From positions 62,001 through 126,000 of the forward strand of contig DATJBZ010000037.1 of assembly GCA_035515075.1 (NCBI GenBank): a stretch of 64,000 bases of DNA, written 5' to 3'. Below are positions 8,454 through 16,492 of this stretch, in pieces. The translations under genes and the position numbers were made by a program. Position 1 is the stretch's first letter; every line of letters begins with the position of its first letter. This DNA is from Moheibacter sp035515075. GTDB lineage: Bacteria; Bacteroidota; Bacteroidia; Flavobacteriales; Weeksellaceae. Under the pieces are notes generated by a model. The model did no database searches, had not been told where the DNA came from, and was given only the letters and a program-made list of their open reading frames with translations.

Positions 8454-11030
8454 TTATCGGCCCAACTTTCTTTTGATGTCATTGAGTTTCATCAGCGCTT
8501 CGACGGGTGTCAAGGTGTTGATGTCCAAACTGAGCAAATCTTCTCGGATGCTTTCTAAAATAGGATCGTCCAATTGGAAAAAGCTCAATTGCATGTTTTC
8601 GTCGCTTATTTTTTTGGTTGATGGATGAGATGCCGTATTGACTTGCGTATTTTCGAGAGTTTTCAAGACTTGATTGGCGCGATGCAATACCCAATCGGGC
8701 ATGCCTGCCATTTTTGCTACGTGAATTCCAAAGCTGTGTTCACTACCACCAGGCACCAACTTTCTTAAAAACAAAATCGTGTCTTGGGCTTCTTTCACAC
8801 TGACATTGAAATTTTTAATTTTCGGAAAAGTTTGGGTCATTTCGTTCAATTCATGGTAATGCGTCGCAAACAATGTTTTGGGTGAAAATTTGTGTTGGTG
8901 CAAATATTCAGAAATCGCCCAAGCGATGGAAATTCCGTCGTAGGTACTCGTTCCTCTTCCAATTTCATCCAAAATGATCAAGCTTCTTTCGGATAAATTG
9001 TTCAAAATACTGGCGGTTTCATTCATTTCCACCATAAAAGTCGATTCGCCTGACGAAATATTGTCGGACGCACCCACACGGGTAAAAATCTTATCGACCA
9101 AGCCTATTTCTGCTCTTTTGGCGGGAACAAAAGAACCCATTTGCGCCAAAATCACAATCAAAGCAGTTTGACGCAACAAAGCGGATTTTCCCGACATATT
9201 CGGCCCAGTAATCATGATGATTTGTTGTTCTTTTGGAACCAAAGAAACGCTGTTGGCGATGTAATTTTCACCAGGCTTCAATTGTTTTTCAATCACAGGA
9301 TGACGACCGTCTTCAATCAATAAGTCCCAATTTTCAGTCATTTTTGGACGAACATAATTGTGTTGAATCGCCAATTCAGCAAAAGAAGAAAGCACATCCA
9401 ATTGCGCCAAAGTAAATGCGGTTTTTTGCATTGCTTTCAAATGATCCAATAAATTTTCAACCAATTGTTGGAACAACTGAGATTCTAATGCGAAAATCTT
9501 TTCTTCTGCACCCAAAATTTGGGTTTCATATTCTTTTAATTCTTCCGTAATGTAGCGCTCCGCATTGACCAAAGTTTGTTTTCTGATCCAATCTTCAGGG
9601 ACTTTGTCGCGGTGGGTATTGCGGACTTCGATGTAGTAGCCAAACACGTTATTTACAGCAACTTTGATGCTTGGGATGCCTGTTCTTTCGACTTCTCTAA
9701 GTCTTAAATCTTCCAAAAAGTCTTTCCCTTTGCTTTGTAAATTCCGCAAACGATCCAATTCTTCAGAAAAACCAGTGGCAATTACATTTCCTCTCACAAT
9801 TTGGTGGGGCGGATCATCGGACAAAGAAGCCAACAAATGCGCGGAGATTTCTGACCAATCTTTTAGGTTTTGTACCAAAAATTGAATCGATTGCTCTTGG
9901 GCAAGTGTGGTTTTGATTTCGGTTGAAATTTGCAAAGTTTCTGCCAAAACATACAATTGTTTGGGCGTGATTTTTCTAGTTGAAACCTTGGCAGCCATTC
10001 TTTCCAAATCACCCAAATGGCTGATTTTTTCTCTTAAGAAATCCCGTTGTTTGTCATTTTTCAAGAAGAAATCCACCACATCGTGTCGGGCTTGGATTTG
10101 TTGGATGTCTTTCAAAACCATGACCATCCATCGGTTGAGCAAACGCGCACCCATGGCCGATTGGGTTTTGTCCAAAATGTTGAGCAAAGTAACCGCTTCG
10201 AGATGAGGGGAGTGAATCAATTCTAAATTACGAATGGTGAACGGATCCATCCAAACGAAACTGTTTTCGTCCAAACGTTGGATTTGGGTCAAATGCTGTA
10301 TGTTGAAATGATGGGTTTCATCCAAATAAGAAAAAATCGCGCCTGCAGCAATGGTGCCCAATTTTAAATGTTCAATGCCAAAACCTTTCAACGATTTTAC
10401 TTTAAAATGTTGGGTCAATTTATCCAAGGCATAGTCGTACTGAAAAGCCCAATCTTCAATTTGAAAAGTACTTTTGATGTCGGATAAATTGAGTTTCTTT
10501 CTTTTTTGGTAAATCAATTCACTCGGACGGAAACTTTGAACCAGTTTTTGAAAATGGTCTTCATTTCCTTCAGAAACCAAAAATTCACCGGTCGAAATGT
10601 CCAATAGCGCCATGCCATACTGTTCGTTTTCTTGGTGAACGGCCATCAAAAAGTTGTTTTTCTTGGCAGAAAGTACTTCGTCATTGAGTGCAACGCCGGG
10701 TGTCACCAGTTCTGTCACACCTCTTTTGACAATGTTTTTGGTCAATTTAGGATCTTCCAATTGGTCGCAAATCGCCACCCGCAATCCTGAACGCACCAAT
10801 TTCGGAAGATAAGTGTCCAAAGCATGGTGTGGAAATCCCGCCAGTTCGATGTGTGATGCTGCGCCGTTGGCTCTTTTGGTCAAAATGATGTCTAAAATTT
10901 GGGAACAACGGACTGCGTCATCACCGAAAGTTTCATAAAAATCGCCTACACGAAACAAGAGCAAAGCATCTGGATATTTTGCTTTGATGCTGTTGTATTG
11001 TTTCATCAAGGGGGTTTCTTTTTTTGCCAA
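8454..11030 (-). CDS. mutS: DNA mismatch repair protein MutS
   Basis: 858 residues. MutS binds mismatches and small loops and signals repair through ATP. The mismatch-reading motif is visible at the N-terminus (RVGDFYETFGDDA, the Phe-x-Tyr-Glu wedge), then the connector and lever domains, then the ATPase with Walker A GPNMSGKSALLRQ and Walker B LIILDEIGRGTSTYDG. The C-terminus ends with a short helix region. The start is a TTG at 11030: relatives begin MAKK-ETPLMKQYN and no ATG gives this N-terminus. The alternative ATG eight codons inside would remove conserved residues. A downstream M48 gene follows on the same strand. Confidence 0.96.
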   Translation of the reverse strand: MAKKETPLMKQYNSIKAKYPDALLLFRVGDFYETFGDDAVRCSQILDIILTKRANGAASHIELAGFPHHALDTYLPKLVRSGLRVAICDQLEDPKLTKNIVKRGVTELVTPGVALNDEVLSAKKNNFLMAVHQENEQYGMALLDISTGEFLVSEGNEDHFQKLVQSFRPSELIYQKRKKLNLSDIKSTFQIEDWAFQYDYALDKLTQHFKVKSLKGFGIEHLKLGTIAAGAIFSYLDETHHFNIQHLTQIQRLDENSFVWMDPFTIRNLELIHSPHLEAVTLLNILDKTQSAMGARLLNRWMVMVLKDIQQIQARHDVVDFFLKNDKQRDFLREKISHLGDLERMAAKVSTRKITPKQLYVLAETLQISTEIKTTLAQEQSIQFLVQNLKDWSEISAHLLASLSDDPPHQIVRGNVIATGFSEELDRLRNLQSKGKDFLEDLRLREVERTGIPSIKVAVNNVFGYYIEVRNTHRDKVPEDWIRKQTLVNAERYITEELKEYETQILGAEEKIFALESQLFQQLVENLLDHLKAMQKTAFTLAQLDVLSSFAELAIQHNYVRPKMTENWDLLIEDGRHPVIEKQLKPGENYIANSVSLVPKEQQIIMITGPNMSGKSALLRQTALIVILAQMGSFVPAKRAEIGLVDKIFTRVGASDNISSGESTFMVEMNETASILNNLSERSLIILDEIGRGTSTYDGISIAWAISEYLHQHKFSPKTLFATHYHELNEMTQTFPKIKNFNVSVKEAQDTILFLRKLVPGGSEHSFGIHVAKMAGMPDWVLHRANQVLKTLENTQVNTASHPSTKKISDENMQLSFFQLDDPILESIREDLLSLDINTLTPVEALMKLNDIKRKLGR

Positions 11031-11176
11031 TGTATTGAAATTTTAGGAGCGCTAAGTTACTTTAAATTGTCCGCATCTAAAATTCGAGACTGGATTTTCA
11101 ATAGAAAAAAGGAGGTTTTTCAAAATTATAGCGCTTTAGATTTTGAATTGTCAGCAGCTGCGCCGAGTTTTGCACC

Positions 11177-11707
11177 ATGAGAAAGTTAAAACTCGAAGAA
11201 TTGGGAAGGGTTTCTGTGGAGGAGTTCAAAGAAACTACAAAAATTCCTGTAGTAGTGGTTTTGGACCAGGTAAGAAGCATGCACAACATCGGTTCTATTT
11301 TTCGTTCGGCAGATGCTTTTTTGGTTGAGAAAATTTATTTGTGTGGCATTACAGCAAGGCCACCGCACAAGGAAATTCGAAAAACAGCCTTGGGAGCGAC
11401 AGAAAGTGTGGAATGGGAATATGTGGAAGAAATTCATGAACTAATTCCGAGATTGAAAGCAGAGAATTATACGATATTATCGGTGGAACAAGCAGAAGGA
11501 AGTCAACGTTTGGGAGATTTTACCATTGACAATGAAAAGAAATATGCGTTGATTTTGGGGAATGAAGTTGATGGTGTGCAGCAATCGGTGATTGACCAAA
11601 GCGACCATTGTTTAGAAGTTCCGCAAGGTGGCACCAAGCATTCTTTGAACGTGAGTGTTTGTGCTGGCGTGGTTTTGTGGGATTTTTATAAAAATTTCGG
11701 AATTTAA
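11177..11707 (+). CDS. SpoU/TrmH-family RNA 2'-O-methyltransferase
   Basis: 176 residues. SPOUT methyltransferases of this type transfer a methyl group from S-adenosylmethionine to a ribose 2'-OH in tRNA or rRNA, through a trefoil knot. All three SpoU motifs are present: motif 1 MHNIGSIFRSADAF with the catalytic Arg, motif 2 ALILGNEVDGV, and motif 3 LEVPQGGTKHSLNVSVCAG. There is no extra N-terminal substrate domain, so it is the short form; the target (tRNA position 18 or 34, or rRNA) cannot be told apart here. It is 35 bases upstream of yidD and in the same direction. Confidence 0.9.
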   Translation: MRKLKLEELGRVSVEEFKETTKIPVVVVLDQVRSMHNIGSIFRSADAFLVEKIYLCGITARPPHKEIRKTALGATESVEWEYVEEIHELIPRLKAENYTILSVEQAEGSQRLGDFTIDNEKKYALILGNEVDGVQQSVIDQSDHCLEVPQGGTKHSLNVSVCAGVVLWDFYKNFGI

Positions 11708-11742
11708 ACGGAATTATTTTTATATGCCTAAATTTGTTTCCA

Positions 11743-11988
11743 ATGAAAAAAGTCCAAAAAATATTGATTTTTCCATGGGTCGTATTGATTCGCTTTTATC
11801 AAATTGCGATTTCGCCTTTGTTGGGCAGCAATTGTCGATTTTCACCGACTTGTTCACACTATATGTTGGAAGCATTGCGTGTGCATGGATTGATAAAAGG
11901 ATTATATTTGGGCATTCATAGGATTTTTCGTTGTCATCCTTGGGGTGGAAGTGGATGGGATCCTGTACCAAAAAAAGAAAATATATGA
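11743..11988 (+). CDS. yidD: Membrane protein insertion efficiency factor YidD
   Basis: 81 residues from MKKVQKILIFP. YidD is a small inner-membrane-associated protein that helps YidC insert membrane proteins. The family core is complete: GSNCRFSPTCSHYMLEAL followed by HGLIKG, then the C-terminal RCHPWGGSGWDPVP. A TTG three codons upstream is possible but the ATG is favoured. Its stop overlaps the lgt start in an ATGA, indicating coupled translation. Confidence 0.95.
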   Translation: MKKVQKILIFPWVVLIRFYQIAISPLLGSNCRFSPTCSHYMLEALRVHGLIKGLYLGIHRIFRCHPWGGSGWDPVPKKENI

Positions 11989-12887
11989 CAAAACTATTGT
12001 TTATCAACTGGGAGATTGACCCAGTCATGATTGGATTAGGTCCGATTCAAATCCACTATTATAGCTTAATGTGGATTTTGGCATTTGTAATGGGCTGGTA
12101 TGTGATGAAAAAGATCTTCTCCATAGACAAAATCAAAATTGAATTGTTGGATCCTTTGTTTTTGTATTCTTTTTTGGGTGTGATCATCGGTGCGCGTTTG
12201 GGGGAGTTGTTTTACAATATTGATATGTACCAAGGCATGCCTTTTATGAATGCTTTGATTGAGATCTTTTTACCAGTTCAGCCAAATCCCAATGAAGCCG
12301 CTTTTTTTGGCTTGTTAAAGGGTTATGAATTCACCGGCTTTAGAGGATTGGCGAGTCATGGCGCTGCATTGGGCTTTTTGTTGTCCGCGTATTTGTTCAA
12401 CCGAAAATATTTGAATAAAAATTTATTTTGGTTGTTGGACCGTGTAGCGATCACCGTTCCTTTGGGAGGCGCAGCGATTCGTTTGGGAAATTTTTTCAAT
12501 TCAGAAATGGTCGGAAGTCCATCGGAATTGCCATGGGCAGTAAAGTTCATCAACCAAAGTTTGAGTTATGGTCCTGTGGTTCCGCGCCATCCAGCGCAGT
12601 TGTATGAAGCGGTATGTTATGTGATTGTGTTCTTTGTCATTTGGCACATTTATCGCAAAACCAACAAAAAATTGCTACAAGGTTATATTTTCGGCGTTTT
12701 CTTTATTTTGTTGTGGATGGTTCGATTTGTGGTCGAATTTTTCAAAGAAAATCAAGGGCAAGAATTTGTTGCACAAAGTTTGAAAATAGGTTTAAACAAT
12801 GGCCAAATCCTTAGCATTCCGTTTATTTTATTGGGTGTTGTAGTCATGTTGACCTCAAAAAATAGATTAGATAAAGAAGTAAAATAA
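11985..12887 (+). CDS. lgt: Prolipoprotein diacylglyceryl transferase
   Basis: 300 residues, starting in the ATGA shared with the yidD stop. Lgt moves diacylglycerol from phosphatidylglycerol to the lipobox Cys of prolipoproteins, the first step in lipoprotein maturation at the inner membrane. It has seven or so hydrophobic helices. Family motifs are SHGAALGFLL (catalytic His region), RLGNFFNSEMVG (the Lgt signature with the essential Arg, Asn and Glu) and HPAQLYEA. Several lipoprotein genes in this window (7596, 12889, 24279, 25326, 40991, 48449) would be its substrates. A longer start upstream would overlap yidD extensively and is rejected. Confidence 0.95.
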   Translation: MTKLLFINWEIDPVMIGLGPIQIHYYSLMWILAFVMGWYVMKKIFSIDKIKIELLDPLFLYSFLGVIIGARLGELFYNIDMYQGMPFMNALIEIFLPVQPNPNEAAFFGLLKGYEFTGFRGLASHGAALGFLLSAYLFNRKYLNKNLFWLLDRVAITVPLGGAAIRLGNFFNSEMVGSPSELPWAVKFINQSLSYGPVVPRHPAQLYEAVCYVIVFFVIWHIYRKTNKKLLQGYIFGVFFILLWMVRFVVEFFKENQGQEFVAQSLKIGLNNGQILSIPFILLGVVVMLTSKNRLDKEVK

Positions 12888-12888
12888 G

Positions 12889-13398
12889 ATGAAAAAAATA
12901 AGTTGGGTGCTTGGCATATTATTGTTGATGCAAGCTTGTGAGAAAACAGAAAGCCAAAGTGTTACACAAGATTTGGTGGAAATTGAATTTACCAAAGAAG
13001 GCGTTTTGACCTTTTCAAATGAAGAAGGCGTTGCATTGAAAACCATTGACATTGAAATTGCGGACAATGCCAACAAGCGGGCAAGAGGTTTGATGGACCG
13101 TTCAGAAATGGCGGATAACCAAGGGATGTTGTTTATATTTGGTGATGATGAAGTAAGAAAACATACGTTTTACATGAAAAACACCCGAATTCCATTGGAT
13201 ATTCTTTATTTTGATCGCGATTCGGTTTTGATCAACATTGCTCGAAATGCAAAACCAGGTGCAGATTCAGAATTGGCGGGTGGAACGGTTGCTGCAGCCA
13301 AAGAAGATTCGAAATTCGTCGTTGAAGTCAATGGTGGATTGGCCGAAAAATGGGGCATTGAAGAAGGGGTGACCAAAATCAATTGGCAAAGAAATTAA
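12889..13398 (+). CDS. DUF192 family lipoprotein
   Basis: 169 residues, beginning one base after the lgt stop. The N-terminus is a lipoprotein signal (LLLMQAC). The rest is a DUF192 domain with its usual blocks ARGLMDRSEMADNQGMLFIF and HTFYMKNTRIPLDILYFD. DUF192 proteins are small beta-barrel-like domains of unsettled function; some are secreted. Its place directly after lgt is a natural one for a lipoprotein but does not reveal its role. Confidence 0.88.
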   Translation: MKKISWVLGILLLMQACEKTESQSVTQDLVEIEFTKEGVLTFSNEEGVALKTIDIEIADNANKRARGLMDRSEMADNQGMLFIFGDDEVRKHTFYMKNTRIPLDILYFDRDSVLINIARNAKPGADSELAGGTVAAAKEDSKFVVEVNGGLAEKWGIEEGVTKINWQRN

Positions 13399-13430
13399 TT
13401 GGAAATTAGAATAACTTAAACAATAAAAGT

Positions 13431-13874
13431 ATGGGAGTAATCAAAGAATTTAAAGAATTTGCAGTCAAAGGCAATGCTTTTGATATGGCAGTAGGGGTGA
13501 TCATTGGTGGTGCTTTTGGAACAATTGTTTCCAGTATCATTGATGATTTGGTGATGCCAATTGTGGCAGCCATCATTGGTAAACCAGATTTTAGTAGCAT
13601 TTATTTTGCCATGGGAACAGGCGCTTCAGAAATTCCTGCAGGAGCAACTTTGGCTCAGGCAAGAGAGTTGGCGCCAGATGCAGCGATTTTTGCTTATGGT
13701 AATTTCATTACTGTAGCCATCAACTTTATCATGTTGGCATTTGTGGTTTTCATGTTGGTCAAATCGATCAATAAGATGAAAAGAAAGCAAGAAGCAGCGC
13801 CTGAAGCAGCGCCAGCACCAACTGCAGAAGAGACTTTGTTGACAGAGATCAGGGATCTATTGAAAAACAAATAA
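13431..13874 (+). CDS. mscL: Large-conductance mechanosensitive channel MscL
   Basis: 147 residues. MscL forms a pentameric pore that opens on membrane tension and releases solutes after osmotic downshock. The amphipathic N-terminus and first pore helix are clear (FKEFAVKGNAFDMAVGVIIGGAFG), followed by the periplasmic loop, the second helix (ITVAINFIMLAFVVFMLVK) and the cytoplasmic helix (TLLTEIRDLL). An Ala/Pro-rich linker, residues about 118-132, precedes the last helix. It is followed by a strong terminator. Confidence 0.97.
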   Translation: MGVIKEFKEFAVKGNAFDMAVGVIIGGAFGTIVSSIIDDLVMPIVAAIIGKPDFSSIYFAMGTGASEIPAGATLAQARELAPDAAIFAYGNFITVAINFIMLAFVVFMLVKSINKMKRKQEAAPEAAPAPTAEETLLTEIRDLLKNK

Positions 13875-13898
13875 ACTATTCGAATCGGATAATCATAG

Positions 13899-13938
13899 GG
13901 TCTGTTTGAATGCTTGCATTACTTTCAAACAGACTCCT
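13899..13938 (+). terminator. Terminator after mscL
   Basis: A GTCTGTTTGA/TCAAACAGAC stem, with an additional inner AATGC/GCATT stem in its loop, is followed by CCTTTTG. It lies 25 bases beyond the mscL stop. Confidence 0.65.
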
Positions 13939-13965
13939 TTTGTATTATATCAAAAACAAAACATC

Positions 13966-15060
13966 ATGAAACTTTCTCTTGTTCTTGAAGAATTAGAAAA
14001 ATTGGCGCCAACTGCTTATGCAGAAGGTTTTGACAATGTGGGTTTACTCGTTGGGGATCCAGCGGCTGAAATTTCAAAAATTTTGGTGACTTTGGATACT
14101 TTGGAAACGGTAGTGGACGAAGCCATTGAGAAGGGCGCGAATTTGATCATCAGTTTTCATCCCATCGTTTTTTCTGGATTGAAAAAAATTACGGGAAAAA
14201 CCTATGTCGAGCGGGTAGTGCAAAAAGCGATCAAGCATGACATCAATATTTATGCAACGCACACGGCTTTGGACAATGCTTGGTTGGGTGTCAACCATCA
14301 AATCGCTCAACAATTGAAATTGAAGCACACTGAAATATTGCTTCCTCAAAAAAGTACCTTGCAACAACTGGTGACCTATGTGCCGGTAGAGTTTGCGGCA
14401 GCTTTGAGACAAAGTTTGTTTGAAGCAGGCGCAGGAAAAATTGGGAATTACGACCAATGCAGTTTCAATGTCGAAGGAAAGGGAACTTTCAGAGGTGGAG
14501 TTCATTCCAATCCCAAAATCGGGAGTATCAATGAATTTCGAACTGAAAATGAGGTGCGCATTAGCGTTTTGGTGCCCAAACATTTGAAAGGGGAAATTCT
14601 GGATGCACTGATGAAAAATGAGTTTTATGAAGAAATCGCTTATGAATTAATCGATTTAAATAATGAGAATCAACACATCGGAATGGGCATGATTGGCGAG
14701 TTGGAAGAAGCGATGGAAGAAGTGGAGTTCTTGAATTATTTAAAAGAAAATATGCAAACCGAAATGGTCCGGCATTCTCAACTTTTGGGCAAGAAAGTGA
14801 AAAAAATCGCTGTGCTAGGCGGCTCTGGTAGTTTTGCGATACAGAATGCATTGCAAAAAGGCGCCGATGTTTTTGTGACGGCAGATTTGAAATACCATGA
14901 CTTTTTTCAAGCAGAAGACCGGATTTTGTTGGCAGATATTGGACATTATGAGTCAGAACAATTCACTAAAAACTTATTAACTGCTTACCTGTCAGAAAAA
15001 TTCCCTAATTTTGCAGTCCTTAAATCAGAGATTGATACAAATCCTGTTCATTACACGTAA
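13966..15060 (+). CDS. Nif3-like dinuclear metal centre hexameric protein
   Basis: 364 residues from MKLSLVLEELEKL; an earlier Met 20 codons upstream lies inside the mscL terminator region and is rejected. The Nif3/YbgI/DUF34 family forms toroidal hexamers with a two-metal site. Likely ligands are in SFHPIVFS, ATHTALDN and, near the C-terminus, TADLKYHDFF and ADIGHYESE. The middle (about residues 130-230) is the inserted CutA-like domain found in the longer family members. The family is widely conserved, and a GTP cyclohydrolase or metal-handling role has been proposed but is not settled. It is three bases upstream of the next gene, in one operon. Confidence 0.92.
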   Translation: MKLSLVLEELEKLAPTAYAEGFDNVGLLVGDPAAEISKILVTLDTLETVVDEAIEKGANLIISFHPIVFSGLKKITGKTYVERVVQKAIKHDINIYATHTALDNAWLGVNHQIAQQLKLKHTEILLPQKSTLQQLVTYVPVEFAAALRQSLFEAGAGKIGNYDQCSFNVEGKGTFRGGVHSNPKIGSINEFRTENEVRISVLVPKHLKGEILDALMKNEFYEEIAYELIDLNNENQHIGMGMIGELEEAMEEVEFLNYLKENMQTEMVRHSQLLGKKVKKIAVLGGSGSFAIQNALQKGADVFVTADLKYHDFFQAEDRILLADIGHYESEQFTKNLLTAYLSEKFPNFAVLKSEIDTNPVHYT

Positions 15061-15063
15061 GAT

Positions 15064-15846
15064 ATGGCAAAAAAAACTGAACAAAAAGAAATGAGCGTTG
15101 AAGAAAAACTTCGCGCCCTGTATGATTTACAATTGGTTGACTCTCGTCTGGACGAAATTCGAAACACCCGTGGTGAATTGCCATTGGAGGTAGAGGATTT
15201 GAGCGATGACGTGGCCCAAATGGAAAAAAGAATTCAGAAAATGGATGTGGAAATCCAGGAGTGGAATGTGGAAATCAAGTCGAAAAAAGAAGCGATCAAA
15301 GCTTCTGAAGCATTGATGAAAAAATATGCGAAACAACAAGACAATGTGAGAAACAACCGTGAATTCGAATCTTTGGCCAAAGAAATTGAATACCAAGATT
15401 TAGAAATTCAATTGTTTGAAAAACGCATCAAAGAGTTCAATGCAAGAATTGACCACAAGAAAGAAGCACAACAGGAAGCTAATGAGCGTTTGGCATCAAT
15501 GAATGAACATTTGAAGCACAAAAAAGCAGAGTTGGATTCCATTGTCAAAGAAACAGAAAAGGAAGAAAAATTTTTGTTGAAAAAATCAGAGGAGTTTGCA
15601 TCTGTCATCGAAGAGCGTTTGTTGAAAGCGTACAAGAGAATTCGTAGCAACATGAAAAACGGTTTGGCTGTGGTTCCAGTGCACCGTGATGCTTCTGTAG
15701 GATCATTCTTTACCATTCCTCCGCAAAAACAGATGGACATTGCGCAACGCAAGAAGATTATTTTTGATGAGCACAGTGGACGCATTTTGGTCGATGAAGA
15801 ATTGGCGCAAGAAGAACAAGAAAAAATCGAAGCTTTGCTGAAATAA
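15064..15846 (+). CDS. C4-type zinc ribbon family coiled-coil protein, without zinc cysteines
   Basis: 260 residues, starting three bases after the Nif3-like gene. About residues 10-190 form a long charged coiled coil with conserved YDLQLVDSRLDEIRNTRGELP at the start and NVRNNREFESLAKEIEYQ in the hairpin. The C-terminus corresponds to the zinc ribbon of this family (GLAVVPVHRDASVGSFFTIP, then RILVDEEL), but the four cysteines that would bind zinc are absent. This loss seems to be usual in Bacteroidota members. Linkage to Nif3-like genes is a known feature of the family. Its role is unknown; a nucleic-acid or chaperone-like function has been suggested. Confidence 0.88.
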   Translation: MAKKTEQKEMSVEEKLRALYDLQLVDSRLDEIRNTRGELPLEVEDLSDDVAQMEKRIQKMDVEIQEWNVEIKSKKEAIKASEALMKKYAKQQDNVRNNREFESLAKEIEYQDLEIQLFEKRIKEFNARIDHKKEAQQEANERLASMNEHLKHKKAELDSIVKETEKEEKFLLKKSEEFASVIEERLLKAYKRIRSNMKNGLAVVPVHRDASVGSFFTIPPQKQMDIAQRKKIIFDEHSGRILVDEELAQEEQEKIEALLK

Positions 15847-15874
15847 TTCTGCAATAGCAATTGATACAAAAAAT

Positions 15875-15909
15875 AAAAACCGTTTTGACAAGATCAGAAC
15901 GGTTTTTTT
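15875..15909. terminator. Bidirectional terminator between convergent genes
   Basis: A long hairpin (AAAAACCGTT paired with AACGGTTTTT, extended inward by TTGA/TCAG) ends in a T-run on the plus strand and has A-tracts giving T on the other. It separates the coiled-coil gene (+) from the DUF3276 gene (-). Confidence 0.75.
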
Positions 15910-15938
15910 ATGCTTTCAAGTGATTTTATAAATTGAAA

Positions 15939-16322
15939 TTAAATGTCTTCAAAATCCAAATTGGTGAATGATTGGGCAACTGAATTTTCGCTTGTGCTTT
16001 CGTGGCCGAAATTGGCTTCGTAATTTTTCTGATGGCGTTCCGAAATGACTTCTTCACCTTTTTGGTCCACAACATACGAAGTAGTTTCATCTAAAATCTC
16101 TCTGAAATTTTCAAAATCTTCTTTGTACAAATAAATTTTATGCTTTTTGTAGAAGAAGGAACCATCTTCATTGGTGTTTTTTTTGCTTTCGGTGATGGTC
16201 AGATAATAATCTCCCGCACGGGTTTCTCTGACATCAAAAAAATAGGTTCTGCGACCTGCTCTAAGCACTTTAGAATAAATTCCGTCTGCTTCTGTTCTTT
16301 CTAAATTTTCATTTTCATTCAT
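15939..16322 (-). CDS. DUF3276 / PUR-alpha-like nucleic-acid-binding protein
   Basis: 127 residues from the Met in MNENENLERTEAD; a Met one codon upstream, at 16325, is equally possible. The family is a Bacteroidota and spirochaete version of the PUR domain, which binds single-stranded purine-rich DNA or RNA. The typical blocks are IYSKVLRAGRRTYFFDVRET, GDYYLTITESKK and DGSFFYKKHKIYLYKEDF. The last 45 residues are acidic and probably disordered. It is a single-gene unit, with terminators on both sides. Confidence 0.88.
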   Translation of the reverse strand: MNENENLERTEADGIYSKVLRAGRRTYFFDVRETRAGDYYLTITESKKNTNEDGSFFYKKHKIYLYKEDFENFREILDETTSYVVDQKGEEVISERHQKNYEANFGHESTSENSVAQSFTNLDFEDI

Positions 16323-16435
16323 CATGGGTGTATTGGAAAGTGTTAATCTTAGCAAACAAATCTATAAAAAAAATGTTAATTAACAATTTTTAAGAGAAAA
16401 ATTCCTGCGGGTTGATCGCTTTTATAAAAGGCCAT

Positions 16436-16470
16436 AAAAAAATGGCCAGTGTTTGTACTGACCATTTTTT
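16436..16470 (-). terminator. Terminator after sppA
   Basis: On the minus strand, AAAAAATGG-T-CAGT and ACTG-G-CCATTTTTTT form a stem with a T-run. It sits 23 bases past the sppA stop. Confidence 0.7.
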
Positions 16471-16492
16471 ATAAAAAGGGAAATGAAAAGTG

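Noticed and set aside
13899..13938. Hairpin after mscL considered as a riboswitch for the Nif3-like gene
   Set aside because: It is a simple stem with a T-tract; a terminator explains it and no aptamer-like structure is seen.
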